From contig NZ_CP027846.1 in assembly GCF_003019255.1 (NCBI RefSeq), positions 2,418,001 through 2,482,000 on the forward strand: a stretch of 64,000 bases of DNA. Direction: 5' to 3'. The notes under the pieces were generated by a model. It worked only from the letters and a program-made list of their open reading frames with translations. It had not been told where the DNA came from and searched no databases. This document shows positions 55,761 through 64,000 of the stretch, in pieces. This stretch comes from Staphylococcus kloosii (GTDB lineage Bacteria > Bacillota > Bacilli > Staphylococcales > Staphylococcaceae). The position numbers and the translations under genes were made by a program. Numbering within the stretch: position 1 is the stretch's first letter; every line of letters starts with the position of its first letter.

Positions 55761-56239
55761 TCTGCCACCTCCAATATAAGTCCTTCGTATTGTCTAATAC
55801 TCTTTAATAACTTTTGTCGTTCTTTTTCCGAAATATCTATAGCATGGATAAAGAATTTCTTTTTTTCTTTTGAGATACGAATCACGGTTGAGCCAGGCGT
55901 AATAATGATTAATATCGTTAAAAATGAAACACTCCAATCACTCGTCAGTTTCGTTTCATAAGTGACCAATCCAGGATTCATATCTTGCGTTTTAAATAAA
56001 ATATAATTGATTGTAGTCATACTTGATGTAATTAACTGATATAAATAAACAGCTAAAAACTTTACTGCTACCCACACTTTTTTTAGATAAAATTCTTGTC
56101 CAAAAAAGCGATGTAAGATATAGATGACAATCAACCCAATTAAATATCCAGAGAAGAAAGTTGTTACTTTAAACGCTTCTTCGTCTTGAAAAAGCACCCA
56201 TAAAAAGGCAATGATGACGTTCAAAACTACTTGTCTCAT
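55757..56239 (-). CDS. mnhE2: Mrp/Mnh2 antiporter subunit E
   Basis: A 160-residue MnhE/PhaE subunit: N-terminal helices (VVLNVIIAFLWVLFQ) and a cytosolic part with LTILIIITPGSTVIRISKEKKKFFIHAID. Overlaps mnhF2 by four bases and mnhD2 by one. Confidence 0.93.
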   Translation of the reverse strand: MRQVVLNVIIAFLWVLFQDEEAFKVTTFFSGYLIGLIVIYILHRFFGQEFYLKKVWVAVKFLAVYLYQLITSSMTTINYILFKTQDMNPGLVTYETKLTSDWSVSFLTILIIITPGSTVIRISKEKKKFFIHAIDISEKERQKLLKSIRQYEGLILEVAE

Positions 56240-57738
56240 TATTTCTCCTCCTTCAATAAATGTGGATTTACGAGCTGCTCGTATTTACCTTCATCCATAT
56301 TTAGATGCGTGGCATTATTTGTCACTTTCAATATCATTGGTGCAGCTAAGCCAATAATGATAACTACAGCTACTAAAACGCCGATTAACGTCGAACGATA
56401 TCGCGGTATTTTGTTATAGTTGAGTTGTTTTCCAGTTGTCGCACTACCTAAATACATAGTGAAATAAATTCTAAACAAGCTGAACATCGCTATGACACTA
56501 GTAATAACCATTAATGTTAAACCAATATAATTGCCATTTTCTATAGCGCCTTGGAATATTAATAATTTCCCAGGAAATCCACTAAATGGAGGTACGCCAC
56601 CGATAGCAAGTGTAGTGACAACTAATGCAATACCTAGTATAGGTTCTCGTTTAGCTAAACCTTGTAAATAATTATATTGTCGGCACCCTGTTATATATAC
56701 AAGACTACCAATAACAAAGAACAGTAAGGTTTTCACAACAATATCATTCACTAAATAAAATATTGCGCCATTCACGCCAACGAAGGTATGAGAGCCTAAT
56801 CCTAAAATAATAAATCCTATCGATAAAATAACTTGGTATGCTGCAATCTTCTTGATGTCTTTATAGGCAATGACTCCAAATGCGCCGATAAGCATTGTGA
56901 TACAAGCTAAAAATACGAGTAGTGAATGCGTAATATGATCATGCCCATTAAACATTAATGTGAAGAACCGTATTAATGCATAAGCGCCCACTTTAGTCAT
57001 CAACGCAGCAAATAATGCTGCAAGTTCTGTATTTAATACAGCATAAGCTTTAGGTAACCACATGAACAATACCAATGCAGCTTTAGAACCGAATGCGATT
57101 AAAAATACCATAGACACAATTACGATAGCATTATGGTTATCTAGTTCTTTTAATCTTTGGGCTACGTGTGCAAAGTTCAACGTTCCAGTCAACTTATATA
57201 AAAGTCCTATACCTAGTAGCAACAGCCACGAACCGATAATATTTAATACGACAAATATAATTGCGGCACGTAATTGTTCAACCGATTGACCTAAAGTAAT
57301 CAACACGAACGAAGCTAGTAACATAACTTCAAACATAACGTATAAATTAAATAAATCTGCAGTTAAAAATGAGCCAATTACGCCGACCGTTAAGAAAAGT
57401 ATAAAACTTGGTAAATAGAAGCGAATAGCTCGTTTTTCTGCACGTCCAAAACCGTAAGAAATGATTAAAGTTACAACAAAGCTAGACGTTGTCACCATTA
57501 ATAAACTTAAAGAATCACCTACAAATTGAATGCCATATGGTGCCTCCCAACCACCAAAATCAAGTGTGATTGGCTTATGGTTTAATACATAAATTAACAA
57601 GATTAACGAAATAATTGTAGAAACTGCCATCGTCCCAATTGCAAATATGCGAGATAATAAACTACGTTCACGAATAAATACTAAAATAAAGGCACATAAT
57701 GCCGGGAGAATAAAAGGTAATATTAATAAATTACTCAT
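56239..57738 (-). CDS. mnhD2: Mrp/Mnh2 antiporter subunit D
   Basis: A 499-residue proton-translocating subunit homologous to NuoM/NuoN of complex I. Conserved charged membrane residues appear in NLYVMFEVMLLASFVLI (Glu) and VLFMWLPKAYAVLNTELAALFAALMTKVGAYA (Lys). ATG at 57738 has AGGAGGA nine bases upstream and overlaps mnhC2; a longer frame to 57774 is not needed. Confidence 0.94.
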   Translation of the reverse strand: MSNLLILPFILPALCAFILVFIRERSLLSRIFAIGTMAVSTIISLILLIYVLNHKPITLDFGGWEAPYGIQFVGDSLSLLMVTTSSFVVTLIISYGFGRAEKRAIRFYLPSFILFLTVGVIGSFLTADLFNLYVMFEVMLLASFVLITLGQSVEQLRAAIIFVVLNIIGSWLLLLGIGLLYKLTGTLNFAHVAQRLKELDNHNAIVIVSMVFLIAFGSKAALVLFMWLPKAYAVLNTELAALFAALMTKVGAYALIRFFTLMFNGHDHITHSLLVFLACITMLIGAFGVIAYKDIKKIAAYQVILSIGFIILGLGSHTFVGVNGAIFYLVNDIVVKTLLFFVIGSLVYITGCRQYNYLQGLAKREPILGIALVVTTLAIGGVPPFSGFPGKLLIFQGAIENGNYIGLTLMVITSVIAMFSLFRIYFTMYLGSATTGKQLNYNKIPRYRSTLIGVLVAVVIIIGLAAPMILKVTNNATHLNMDEGKYEQLVNPHLLKEEK

Positions 57739-58078
57739 CGTTATCCTCCTCTCCACGTAACACGTCAATTTCATCTTCTTTCGTTACGCGGTATGTTCTA
57801 TAAACTAATACAAGTAAGAAAGCAGTCATTGCGAAACCAATTACAATTGCTGTCAAAACGATAGCTTGTAGCAATGGATCTACAAAATTGTTATTACCTG
57901 TACCAATTAAAGGTTCTGCCATATTCTTACCGTAATTACCCATACTCATAATAATTAAATTTCCAGCATGCGTATAAATAGAAATGCCAATCACAATACG
58001 TATTAAATTAATTGAAAGAATCATATAAGTACCAATAAATATTAAGAAACCGATAACTAATAATAATATTAAATTCAT
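57731..58078 (-). CDS. mnhC2: Mrp/Mnh2 antiporter subunit C
   Basis: A 115-residue NuoK-like subunit with three helices; characteristic DPLLQAIVLTAIVIGFAMTA. Overlaps mnhB2 by four bases and mnhD2 by eight. Confidence 0.94.
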   Translation of the reverse strand: MNLILLLVIGFLIFIGTYMILSINLIRIVIGISIYTHAGNLIIMSMGNYGKNMAEPLIGTGNNNFVDPLLQAIVLTAIVIGFAMTAFLLVLVYRTYRVTKEDEIDVLRGEEDNDE

Positions 58079-58500
58079 GAGCGACCACCACTTATCGATA
58101 ACATAACCGTTACAATAACACCCACAACAGTTAAAACGACACCTAACTCAAATAACGTCACCGTCGTCAAATGCATGTCGCCTAACAATGGCAAGTGAAC
58201 ATGCGCATCAGTTTGATACAGAAACGGTTTACCGAAAAACATTGGTAAAATGGCTGTAGCCATAGACACTAATGAACCTAATACGATTAATATTTTAAAA
58301 TCTACTGGTACCGATACTAAAACTTGTTTTACATCGAAGGCTAAAAACATTAACAAGAATGCCGAGCTAAATACTAATCCGCCTATAAAACCGCCACCTG
58401 GATTATTATGTCCTGCTAAAAACAAATAAAAGCCAAATGTTAATAAAATAAACACTACAATTTTTGTTATGGTACGCAGTACAACATCATTCTCTTTCAT
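58075..58500 (-). CDS. mnhB2: Mrp/Mnh2 antiporter subunit B
   Basis: A 141-residue subunit with four helices; LFLAGHNNPGGGFIGGLVFSSAF is the family motif. Overlaps mnhA2 by 14 bases. Confidence 0.94.
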   Translation of the reverse strand: MKENDVVLRTITKIVVFILLTFGFYLFLAGHNNPGGGFIGGLVFSSAFLLMFLAFDVKQVLVSVPVDFKILIVLGSLVSMATAILPMFFGKPFLYQTDAHVHLPLLGDMHLTTVTLFELGVVLTVVGVIVTVMLSISGGRS

Positions 58501-60883
58501 CTTGTCCCCTCCGATCTCTAAAGTTAAGTAATGTATAAATACCTAAACCTACTATTATAAGTACGACACCTTCAAATAAAGTATCAAAGGCTCTAAAGTC
58601 TCCTAATATTGAGTTAACAATGTTTTTACCACCTGTTAACTTATATGCGTTGTGATAGTAAGTAGATATTGAACTAATAGACTTACCTTGTTGAACAATG
58701 AATACTAATGTAACAACAGTTGCAGCCATTATAAGCGACACGATAATTTTAAATAATTCACGTTTTTTATGTACCTTGCCACGTGGTACGTTTGGTAAGC
58801 GTGAGAAACTTACGATAAATAATATTGTCGTAATCGTCTCTACTACGAGTTGTGTTAAAGCTAAGTCTGGAGCTTTCATTAATATAAAGAATATCGTTAC
58901 ACAGTATCCTACGATACCGTTTAGGATAACCATCGTTAAACGTTGACGAATAAAAATCAACGCCACCCCAAGTACAAATACTACAATGACCGTAATAACT
59001 TCTAATGGCCCAAATTCGCTGACATGTATTTGATGTACCTTAGGGAAACCAATTTGAATAATTGAATAAATCACAACCAATGTAAAAATTAATAACGTCA
59101 TATTGATGTATTGATTTAATCTGTTATTCATTAAATTACGTATGCTATAACCAGAATATGATTCAAACTGTTTATATGAATCATTGTATAAATTTGATAG
59201 TGATATTAACTTGTATTTACCTGCTATTTTTGTCCAATCAACTTTCAATGCCGCAGTTAAACCAACAATGATGACTAAAATACTAAAGATTAGCGGTAAA
59301 TTAATACCATGCCATTGAGAAATATGTGGCGCGATTTCATCAATCTTTTCACCAATTGTAATGCTTCGTAACGCTGGCAGTATTAAATGCTCACCTACAA
59401 TATTTGGCACAAAGAAAATAATTGGTAATAAAATCATCATTATCATAGAAGGCAAGGTAAATAAGACTGGTTCATGTATATTTTTCTTAGGTAAATGCGT
59501 TTCTTCATACTTACCCCAAAATACTTTCTTAATCATAAACATGGAATATATCATTGTAAAAATACTCGCAACGACGCCAATAGCAACTATTATAATAGTT
59601 AATACGCTACTAAAGCCTTTAAGTTGATGCGCATTCACTAAGCCATCAAAAAACATCTCTTTACTTAAAAACCCATTTAATAAAGGCATGCCGGCCATTG
59701 ATAGTGCAGATAATAACATCACTATATGTGTTATAGGTAATACCTTACGCATGCCAGATAACATTCTTATATCTCGCGTACCTGTTTCATGGTCTATAAT
59801 ACCTACACCCATAAACAAGGCACCCTTGAATAATGCATGGTTTGATAAGTGGAATAAAGCTGCGAATAAAATCATGGCATAAATTTCTGTAAGTTCACCT
59901 TTAGTATGACCAGCTATTCCCCCACCTAATCCTACCATCGACATAATCATACCTAACTGACTAATTGTCGAATAAGCTAAAATACCTTTTAAATCATATT
60001 GTCTAACGGCATTTAAAGCACCAAAGATCATTGTTATTAATCCTACAAAAGTAACGGCGTAGATATAAAATTGACTCAAACCAAGTAAGAGCGTGAATCT
60101 AAATAATAAGAAGATACCTGCTTTTACCATTGTCGCCGAGTGAAGATAGGCACTAACTGGTGTTGGTGCAGCCATAGCTTTAGGTAACCATACATGAAAT
60201 GGAAATTGAGCCGACTTCGTAAATGCACCGATAAGCATAAGTACTACAATAGCAAGGAATAATGGACTTTGAGCTATTTGATCGCTATGCGCAATAATTT
60301 CTGTAATTGTGTTAGTCCCTGTAATTGTGTAAATCATAATAAATGCAATTAATAATGCCAAACCACCAAGTACAGTAATAACAAAAGATTGTATTGCGCC
60401 AAATTGGCTATCTTTGTTGTCGTACCAATAAGAAATAAGTAAGAATGAAGATACACTCGTTAATTCCCAAAAAACATATAAAATGATTGTATTATTGGCA
60501 GTTACAATACCTAACATACTCAACATAAAAAGTATTAAGTATATATAAAAACGAGGTAAATTATCATGTTGCTTTGAAAGATATTGTGTAGCATAGAAAA
60601 ATACAGCTAAGCCTATTACTGATATTATAATTGAAAAGAAAATGCTTAAACCATCTAAACGAAATGCTAAATTAATATCAATGGTACTCAGCCAAGGTAT
60701 GTTGATATTAAGAAAATGTCCGTGAAGCACTTGAGGTAGTTGCCAAATGAAGTAAATTGTTGAAATAATGGGTGCAATGATAGCTATATGTCCTGCATAA
60801 CGACTCATCTTGTCGTTGGCAAATGTAATAGCTAACAGCACCATAATAATGATTAGAATACTAAATAGGTATATCAGACTCAT
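58487..60883 (-). CDS. mnhA2: Mrp/Mnh2 antiporter subunit A
   Basis: A 798-residue NuoL-like subunit, the largest of the operon, with about 20 helices. Key membrane charges lie in ILYVFWELTSVSSFLLI (Glu) and SAQFPFHVWLPKAMAAPTPVSAYLHSATMVKAG (Lys, His). The C-terminal part carries the MrpA-specific extension with KAPDLALTQLVVET. The seven Mnh subunits form one Na+/H+ or monovalent cation/H+ antiporter; Mnh2 of S. aureus matters at alkaline pH. First gene of the operon. Confidence 0.95.
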   Translation of the reverse strand: MSLIYLFSILIIIMVLLAITFANDKMSRYAGHIAIIAPIISTIYFIWQLPQVLHGHFLNINIPWLSTIDINLAFRLDGLSIFFSIIISVIGLAVFFYATQYLSKQHDNLPRFYIYLILFMLSMLGIVTANNTIILYVFWELTSVSSFLLISYWYDNKDSQFGAIQSFVITVLGGLALLIAFIMIYTITGTNTITEIIAHSDQIAQSPLFLAIVVLMLIGAFTKSAQFPFHVWLPKAMAAPTPVSAYLHSATMVKAGIFLLFRFTLLLGLSQFYIYAVTFVGLITMIFGALNAVRQYDLKGILAYSTISQLGMIMSMVGLGGGIAGHTKGELTEIYAMILFAALFHLSNHALFKGALFMGVGIIDHETGTRDIRMLSGMRKVLPITHIVMLLSALSMAGMPLLNGFLSKEMFFDGLVNAHQLKGFSSVLTIIIVAIGVVASIFTMIYSMFMIKKVFWGKYEETHLPKKNIHEPVLFTLPSMIMMILLPIIFFVPNIVGEHLILPALRSITIGEKIDEIAPHISQWHGINLPLIFSILVIIVGLTAALKVDWTKIAGKYKLISLSNLYNDSYKQFESYSGYSIRNLMNNRLNQYINMTLLIFTLVVIYSIIQIGFPKVHQIHVSEFGPLEVITVIVVFVLGVALIFIRQRLTMVILNGIVGYCVTIFFILMKAPDLALTQLVVETITTILFIVSFSRLPNVPRGKVHKKRELFKIIVSLIMAATVVTLVFIVQQGKSISSISTYYHNAYKLTGGKNIVNSILGDFRAFDTLFEGVVLIIVGLGIYTLLNFRDRRGQDERE

Positions 60884-60901
60884 CGTTGCCCCCCTTTACT
60901 G

Positions 60902-61453
60902 TTATAAATTTAAAGCTATTGTTGTCTTGCTCGCATTTCTAGAAATGCCTATAAATTTCATGGTTTCATATGTTGTCTGATGCCCTAAATATTTTTGAAT
61001 TATCGATATTGAAATACCCGATTGATAAGCATGATAAGCGAATGTTTTTCTCAATGTAGTCAAACCAATATGTACCATTCCAAGTTCTTCCGCTGCAGCA
61101 TGAATAATACGGTATGCTTGTTGTCTCGATAAACCTTTATGCGTACGATTTGATTGAAACAGTAAATCGCTTGTCACTAAATGTTCTGTAGAAATAAAGT
61201 CTTTTAAATCCTGCTGTAAATCCTCTGGAATCATAATATTTATATTTGTGGCATGTTCTTCTACCCAAAATGATTTAATCAATTGATTTGATGCAATAAC
61301 ATCTGCAACTGTTAAATTTAATAATTCGTTCAATTTCACACCAGTATGTATAGCAAATTTAAACAATAAATAATCTCTTTGAGACTTTGATTGTAATACT
61401 TTGTACATCTCCTTAATTTCTACCAAATCTCGTATTGGATCAACTTGATTCAT
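60902..61453 (-). CDS. Tyrosine-recombinase-like protein with degenerate active site
   Basis: A 183-residue protein equal to the catalytic domain of a tyrosine recombinase without the N-terminal core-binding domain. Compared with the R-K-HxxR-H-Y signature: Arg I is Lys40 (HTGVKLNELL), the HxxR motif is T132..R135 (LTTLRKTFA), the late His is His158 (LGHQ) and the nucleophilic Tyr position is Phe167 (MKFIGI). It therefore should not cleave DNA. Small integrase-like proteins of this size occur in many Firmicutes (YoeC-like). It ends 18 bp from mnhA2 and is divergent from two small DUF genes. Confidence 0.8.
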   Translation of the reverse strand: MNQVDPIRDLVEIKEMYKVLQSKSQRDYLLFKFAIHTGVKLNELLNLTVADVIASNQLIKSFWVEEHATNINIMIPEDLQQDLKDFISTEHLVTSDLLFQSNRTHKGLSRQQAYRIIHAAAEELGMVHIGLTTLRKTFAYHAYQSGISISIIQKYLGHQTTYETMKFIGISRNASKTTIALNL

Positions 61454-61600
61454 GACTTCACCTCTCGCTTATAAACGTTTCTTATTCAATATTAAATGAT
61501 ATTTAAGTAACATTAAAGTGTTTTGCACTAAGTTTTTAAAATTTTCTGTCTCATTTTACATTTGCTAACGATATATATAGTGAAAGGAGGTTTAAACATT

Positions 61601-61807
61601 ATGAATGAAGTTAGTCAATTAACTGTCGTACTGTCACGCATCGTACTTAATGAAGCTGGTAAAGCTACAAGAGTTTCGCGTCGTTTTGCCAATTTAAATC
61701 CACAGGCCACTAATGACCAATTAAGACAATTCAAAGCTATTATCGAACAACTAATTAATGAAACTTTCGATACATTTGAAGTAGTCAAAACAATACATTT
61801 ACAATAA
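61601..61807 (+). CDS. DUF1659-like small protein, 68 aa
   Basis: A 68-residue protein that I assign to DUF1659 from its size, the RVSRRFANLNPQATNDQL segment and its pairing with a DUF2922 gene. AAAGGAGG precedes the ATG at 61601; the frame opens at 61562 but without a ribosome binding site. Function unknown. Twelve bases upstream of its partner. Confidence 0.75.
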   Translation: MNEVSQLTVVLSRIVLNEAGKATRVSRRFANLNPQATNDQLRQFKAIIEQLINETFDTFEVVKTIHLQ

Positions 61808-61819
61808 GGAGGTTAAATT

Positions 61820-62053
61820 ATGACTCAAACATTAGAACTGACATTTACGAATGATTTGAAAAAACCGTTAAAATTGCAATTATCTAAAATTGAACATGAC
61901 GTTGACGCAACGAAAGTCAGAAATAGTATGGCCGCTTTAATTGATTTAGATATATTAAGAATTTCTAAAAGCAAGCCTACTCAAGTTCAATCCGCTCATT
62001 TAATAGATAAAACAATTAGAACGTTATTTGATGTATCTACAACACCAAATTAA
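61820..62053 (+). CDS. DUF2922-like small protein, 77 aa
   Basis: A 77-residue protein of DUF2922 type (LELTFTNDLKKPLKLQLS, then VRNSMAALIDLDIL). The DUF1659-DUF2922 pair is widespread in Firmicutes with unknown role. AAGGAGG is optimally spaced. Ends at its own terminator. Confidence 0.78.
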   Translation: MTQTLELTFTNDLKKPLKLQLSKIEHDVDATKVRNSMAALIDLDILRISKSKPTQVQSAHLIDKTIRTLFDVSTTPN

Positions 62054-62079
62054 TCTAATCTAATTACGAATATAAAAAT

Positions 62080-62115
62080 GCCGTTCTTTGGCCTATTCGC
62101 CATCGAACGGTTTTC
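62080..62115 (+). terminator. Terminator after the DUF2922 gene
   Basis: CCGTTC pairs with GAACGG (62080-62109) with inner GGC/GCC, followed by TTTTCG. Confidence 0.75.
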
Positions 62116-62296
62116 GTATTTATTCTTTCGTTGCCCAAAATAATGAACTACTTGTATAGATATTTTACAAATTTATTATTTCTTCAAATTAATACAATGA
62201 TTTATCAATTAATATCCTTTATAATCATATTATCGTACAAACGCACAATACATATATTTTTTATCATTGTGTATTATATTTAGAAAGCGGGATTAC

Positions 62297-63226
62297 ATGT
62301 TTCTTTTATTTATTATGGGTATCGTTGCTGGTATGGTTGTACCCTTTCAAACATCAATCAACTCTAGGCTTAGTTTATACACCAAGTCATCATTTTATGC
62401 TTCCACTATCTCTTTTGCTACTGGCACGGTATTTTTAATACTCATTAATGCCATTATTAACCCACAGGCATTTACGCCACATTTTTATAGTGGTCAGTCA
62501 TTAAGCTATGTATGGTTTGTTGGTGGTGCATTAGGTGTCATCTTTTTAACAGGAAATTTATTACTATTACCTAGACTAGGTGCTTCTTTAACCGTCGTAA
62601 TGACAATTGCCGGACAAATTATTATGGGCGTGACAATCGATACTTTTGGTTGGTTCGGCGCACCACATGACCCTTTTACAATTTTTAAAGTTATAGGTAT
62701 TATTATTTTATTTATCGGTATTTTACTTATGAATTATACACGCAAAGCGGCTAATAAAAATAAAACAGCCAACCACTTTTACTTATGGCTTATTATTGGC
62801 TTTGTCTTTGGATTTGCACCACCTATTCAAACAGCAATTAATAGTGCTTTAGGTCAACAAATCCATTCCTCAGTCATGGCTGCACTCGTTTCATTTACAA
62901 TAGGAACAATCTTGCTATTTATTTTGACGCTTATATTCAATAGATCACTTAATATGACGAGCCACAACGAAGTTCAAGGTAAAATTAAGCCGTGGTATTT
63001 TATCGGAGGTATCCTCGGCGTAATTTTTGTAACGAGTAATATTATTTTAATGCCTCATTTAGGTGCAGCAGTCACTACCATTGTTGCCATGCTAGGTCAA
63101 ATGTTGATGGGTGTAATTATCGATCACTTTGGATTATTAGGAACTACCGTGAACAAAATAACACTACGTAAAGTTGCGGGCGTTATAGCTATTATGATTG
63201 GAATTATTTTACTACGTTTTTTCTAA
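62297..63226 (+). CDS. DMT-superfamily transporter, YdcZ (DUF606) type, duplicated
   Basis: A 309-residue membrane protein built from two homologous halves of five helices. Each half shows the repeated pattern VPFQTSINSRLSLYTKSSF / APPIQTAINSALGQQIHSS and GASLTVVMTIAGQIIMGVTID / GAAVTTIVAMLGQMLMGVIID. Single-domain YdcZ proteins usually act as pairs, so this is a natural fusion. Substrate unknown. ATG at 62297; ribosome binding site weak (AAAGCGGG). Confidence 0.85.
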   Translation: MFLLFIMGIVAGMVVPFQTSINSRLSLYTKSSFYASTISFATGTVFLILINAIINPQAFTPHFYSGQSLSYVWFVGGALGVIFLTGNLLLLPRLGASLTVVMTIAGQIIMGVTIDTFGWFGAPHDPFTIFKVIGIIILFIGILLMNYTRKAANKNKTANHFYLWLIIGFVFGFAPPIQTAINSALGQQIHSSVMAALVSFTIGTILLFILTLIFNRSLNMTSHNEVQGKIKPWYFIGGILGVIFVTSNIILMPHLGAAVTTIVAMLGQMLMGVIIDHFGLLGTTVNKITLRKVAGVIAIMIGIILLRFF

Positions 63227-63238
63227 TAATGTAGACGT

Positions 63239-63278
63239 AAGACATTTACTTTGCACTTTTAGTAAATGTCTTTTTTTT
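63239..63278 (+). terminator. Terminator after the YdcZ-type gene
   Basis: AAGACATTTACT pairs with AGTAAATGTCTT (arms around 63239-63250 and 63261-63272), followed by eight Ts. Confidence 0.92.
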
Positions 63279-63346
63279 ATACAAAAATTTGGTAACTTTT
63301 CATAGTATAATCAACCATAACAATAAACATTATTGAGGTGACTTCT

Positions 63347-64000
63347 ATGAATAAGCATATTTTAATATCAATAATCACTATAGTCAGTGCCGTTATTATT
63401 GTAACCTGCTACTTTTTTTATAAGTACTATATAGTGAAAACTTCACATCAACCTGAGATTAAAACGATAAAGGTTCAATACGAACCATCTAAAAAGATTA
63501 ATGCTAGATATGAATCACAATCGCTATATCATTTTTACCTAGAACCTAAACATGGATATATAAACAACTGGTTAGTAAAAAATGGGACGCAGGTACATAA
63601 AAATCAACCACTTTTTGAATATTACAATCCAACTGTTGAAAAAGCTATTGCACTTAAACAACAACTTCTCGCAACATTAAACCACGATTCAGAACATACG
63701 CAGGACAACGCTCAGCTCGTTACTTTACAAAATGACATTGCAACACTCCAGCAAAATTTAAGAACTAAAATCAACGCTCCTTTCGATGGTATATTAACTA
63801 TCAATAACAGCAACCCTTCAACTCCACAATCGTATTTCGCTACACTTTATCAACCGAAATATCATATTTCTGCTAAAGTACCAGAAGCATACATATCCAC
63901 TCTAAAATTAGGTACTACGCTCAAAATTCACTCCCCACATAACGACCAAATCAACAATGAAAAGATAATTCATATCTCCCCTATACCTAGCAATTATGAT
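63347..64000 (+). CDS. HlyD/RND-type adaptor protein of an exporter (C-terminus beyond window)
   Basis: I translated this from the ATG at 63347 (GAGGTG eleven bases before). It runs open to the window edge, at least 218 residues. A basic N-terminus and one helix (5-28) form a membrane anchor. A half biotinyl-lipoyl motif follows (GYINNWLVKNGTQVHKNQPLF), then a short coiled coil (about 105-145) and INAPFDGILTINN, completing the lipoyl domain. Such adaptors pair with an ABC ATPase/permease, presumably encoded just beyond the window. Confidence 0.78.
   Translation, partial: MNKHILISIITIVSAVIIVTCYFFYKYYIVKTSHQPEIKTIKVQYEPSKKINARYESQSLYHFYLEPKHGYINNWLVKNGTQVHKNQPLFEYYNPTVEKAIALKQQLLATLNHDSEHTQDNAQLVTLQNDIATLQQNLRTKINAPFDGILTINNSNPSTPQSYFATLYQPKYHISAKVPEAYISTLKLGTTLKIHSPHNDQINNEKIIHISPIPSNYD

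Noticed and set aside
1..64000. CRISPR arrays, tRNA or rRNA genes, prophage
   Set aside because: No regularly spaced direct repeats, no tRNA-like cloverleaf or rRNA sequence, and no phage structural genes were seen; the recombinase-like and small DUF genes alone do not make a prophage.

Overview
The window is about 64 kb of AT-rich, gene-dense Firmicutes chromosome. Gene content and order mark it as Staphylococcus. It carries the MgrA regulator next to an ABC exporter pair and uppP, the graXRS sensor block, dhaKLM, fhuCBG, the divergent abcA/pbp4 pair, the tagA-H/G/B/X/D wall teichoic acid cluster, mntR/mntABC and the Mnh2 (Mrp) antiporter. From memory this is the same backbone as the S. aureus segment between sarA and mgrA. 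Several details (a second tagG, no vraFG beside graRS, many residue differences) argue against S. aureus itself and suggest a coagulase-negative species. I cannot name the species from sequence alone. I saw no rRNA, tRNA, CRISPR array or prophage.

Layout. 0-11 kb: partial DedA, aldo/keto reductase, CobW GTPase, mgrA, a CydDC-type exporter, uppP, then small housekeeping and hypothetical genes. 11-22 kb: acetyltransferases, a lipoprotein, two MFS transporters with a LysR regulator, a MetE-like methyltransferase, a YebC/cupin pair and a LysM-CHAP wall hydrolase with a WalR-type box. 22-29 kb: PiT phosphate transporter with its DUF47 partner, then graXRS, an acetyltransferase and an esterase. 29-37 kb: DhaKLM, the Fur-controlled fhuCBG operon, a YitT protein and NupC. 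37-49 kb is the cell-wall region: AbcA and PBP4 transcribed apart, then tagD, tagX, tagB, tagG and tagH, a decayed IS1182-like element, a second tagG, tagA and an M50-like protease. 49-61 kb: mntR divergent from mntABC, a structured RNA after mntC, a CPA1 Na+/H+ antiporter and the seven-gene mnhA2-G2 operon. 61-64 kb: a recombinase-like protein lacking catalytic residues, two small DUF proteins, a YdcZ-type transporter and the start of an HlyD-like adaptor.

How the genes work together. Much of the window concerns the cell envelope: UppP recycles the lipid carrier, Tag proteins make and export wall teichoic acid, PBP4 crosslinks peptidoglycan, the LysM-CHAP protein cuts it, and GraXRS and MgrA regulate surface charge and autolysis. 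A second theme is metal and ion homeostasis: Fur-fhuCBG for iron, MntR-mntABC for manganese, CobW probably for zinc, and two Na+/H+ antiporter systems.

The most unusual structures are: (1) inverted copies, about 300 bp long, of an IS1182-type leader bracketing the intact tagD-X-B-G-H block, with a paralogous tagG just outside; (2) graXRS without vraFG, combined with an altered GraS sensing loop; (3) a compact multi-stem RNA in the mntABC 3' region with a C-rich loop, probably a short RsaC-like RNA; (4) a tyrosine-recombinase-fold protein missing the nucleophile and two other catalytic residues.
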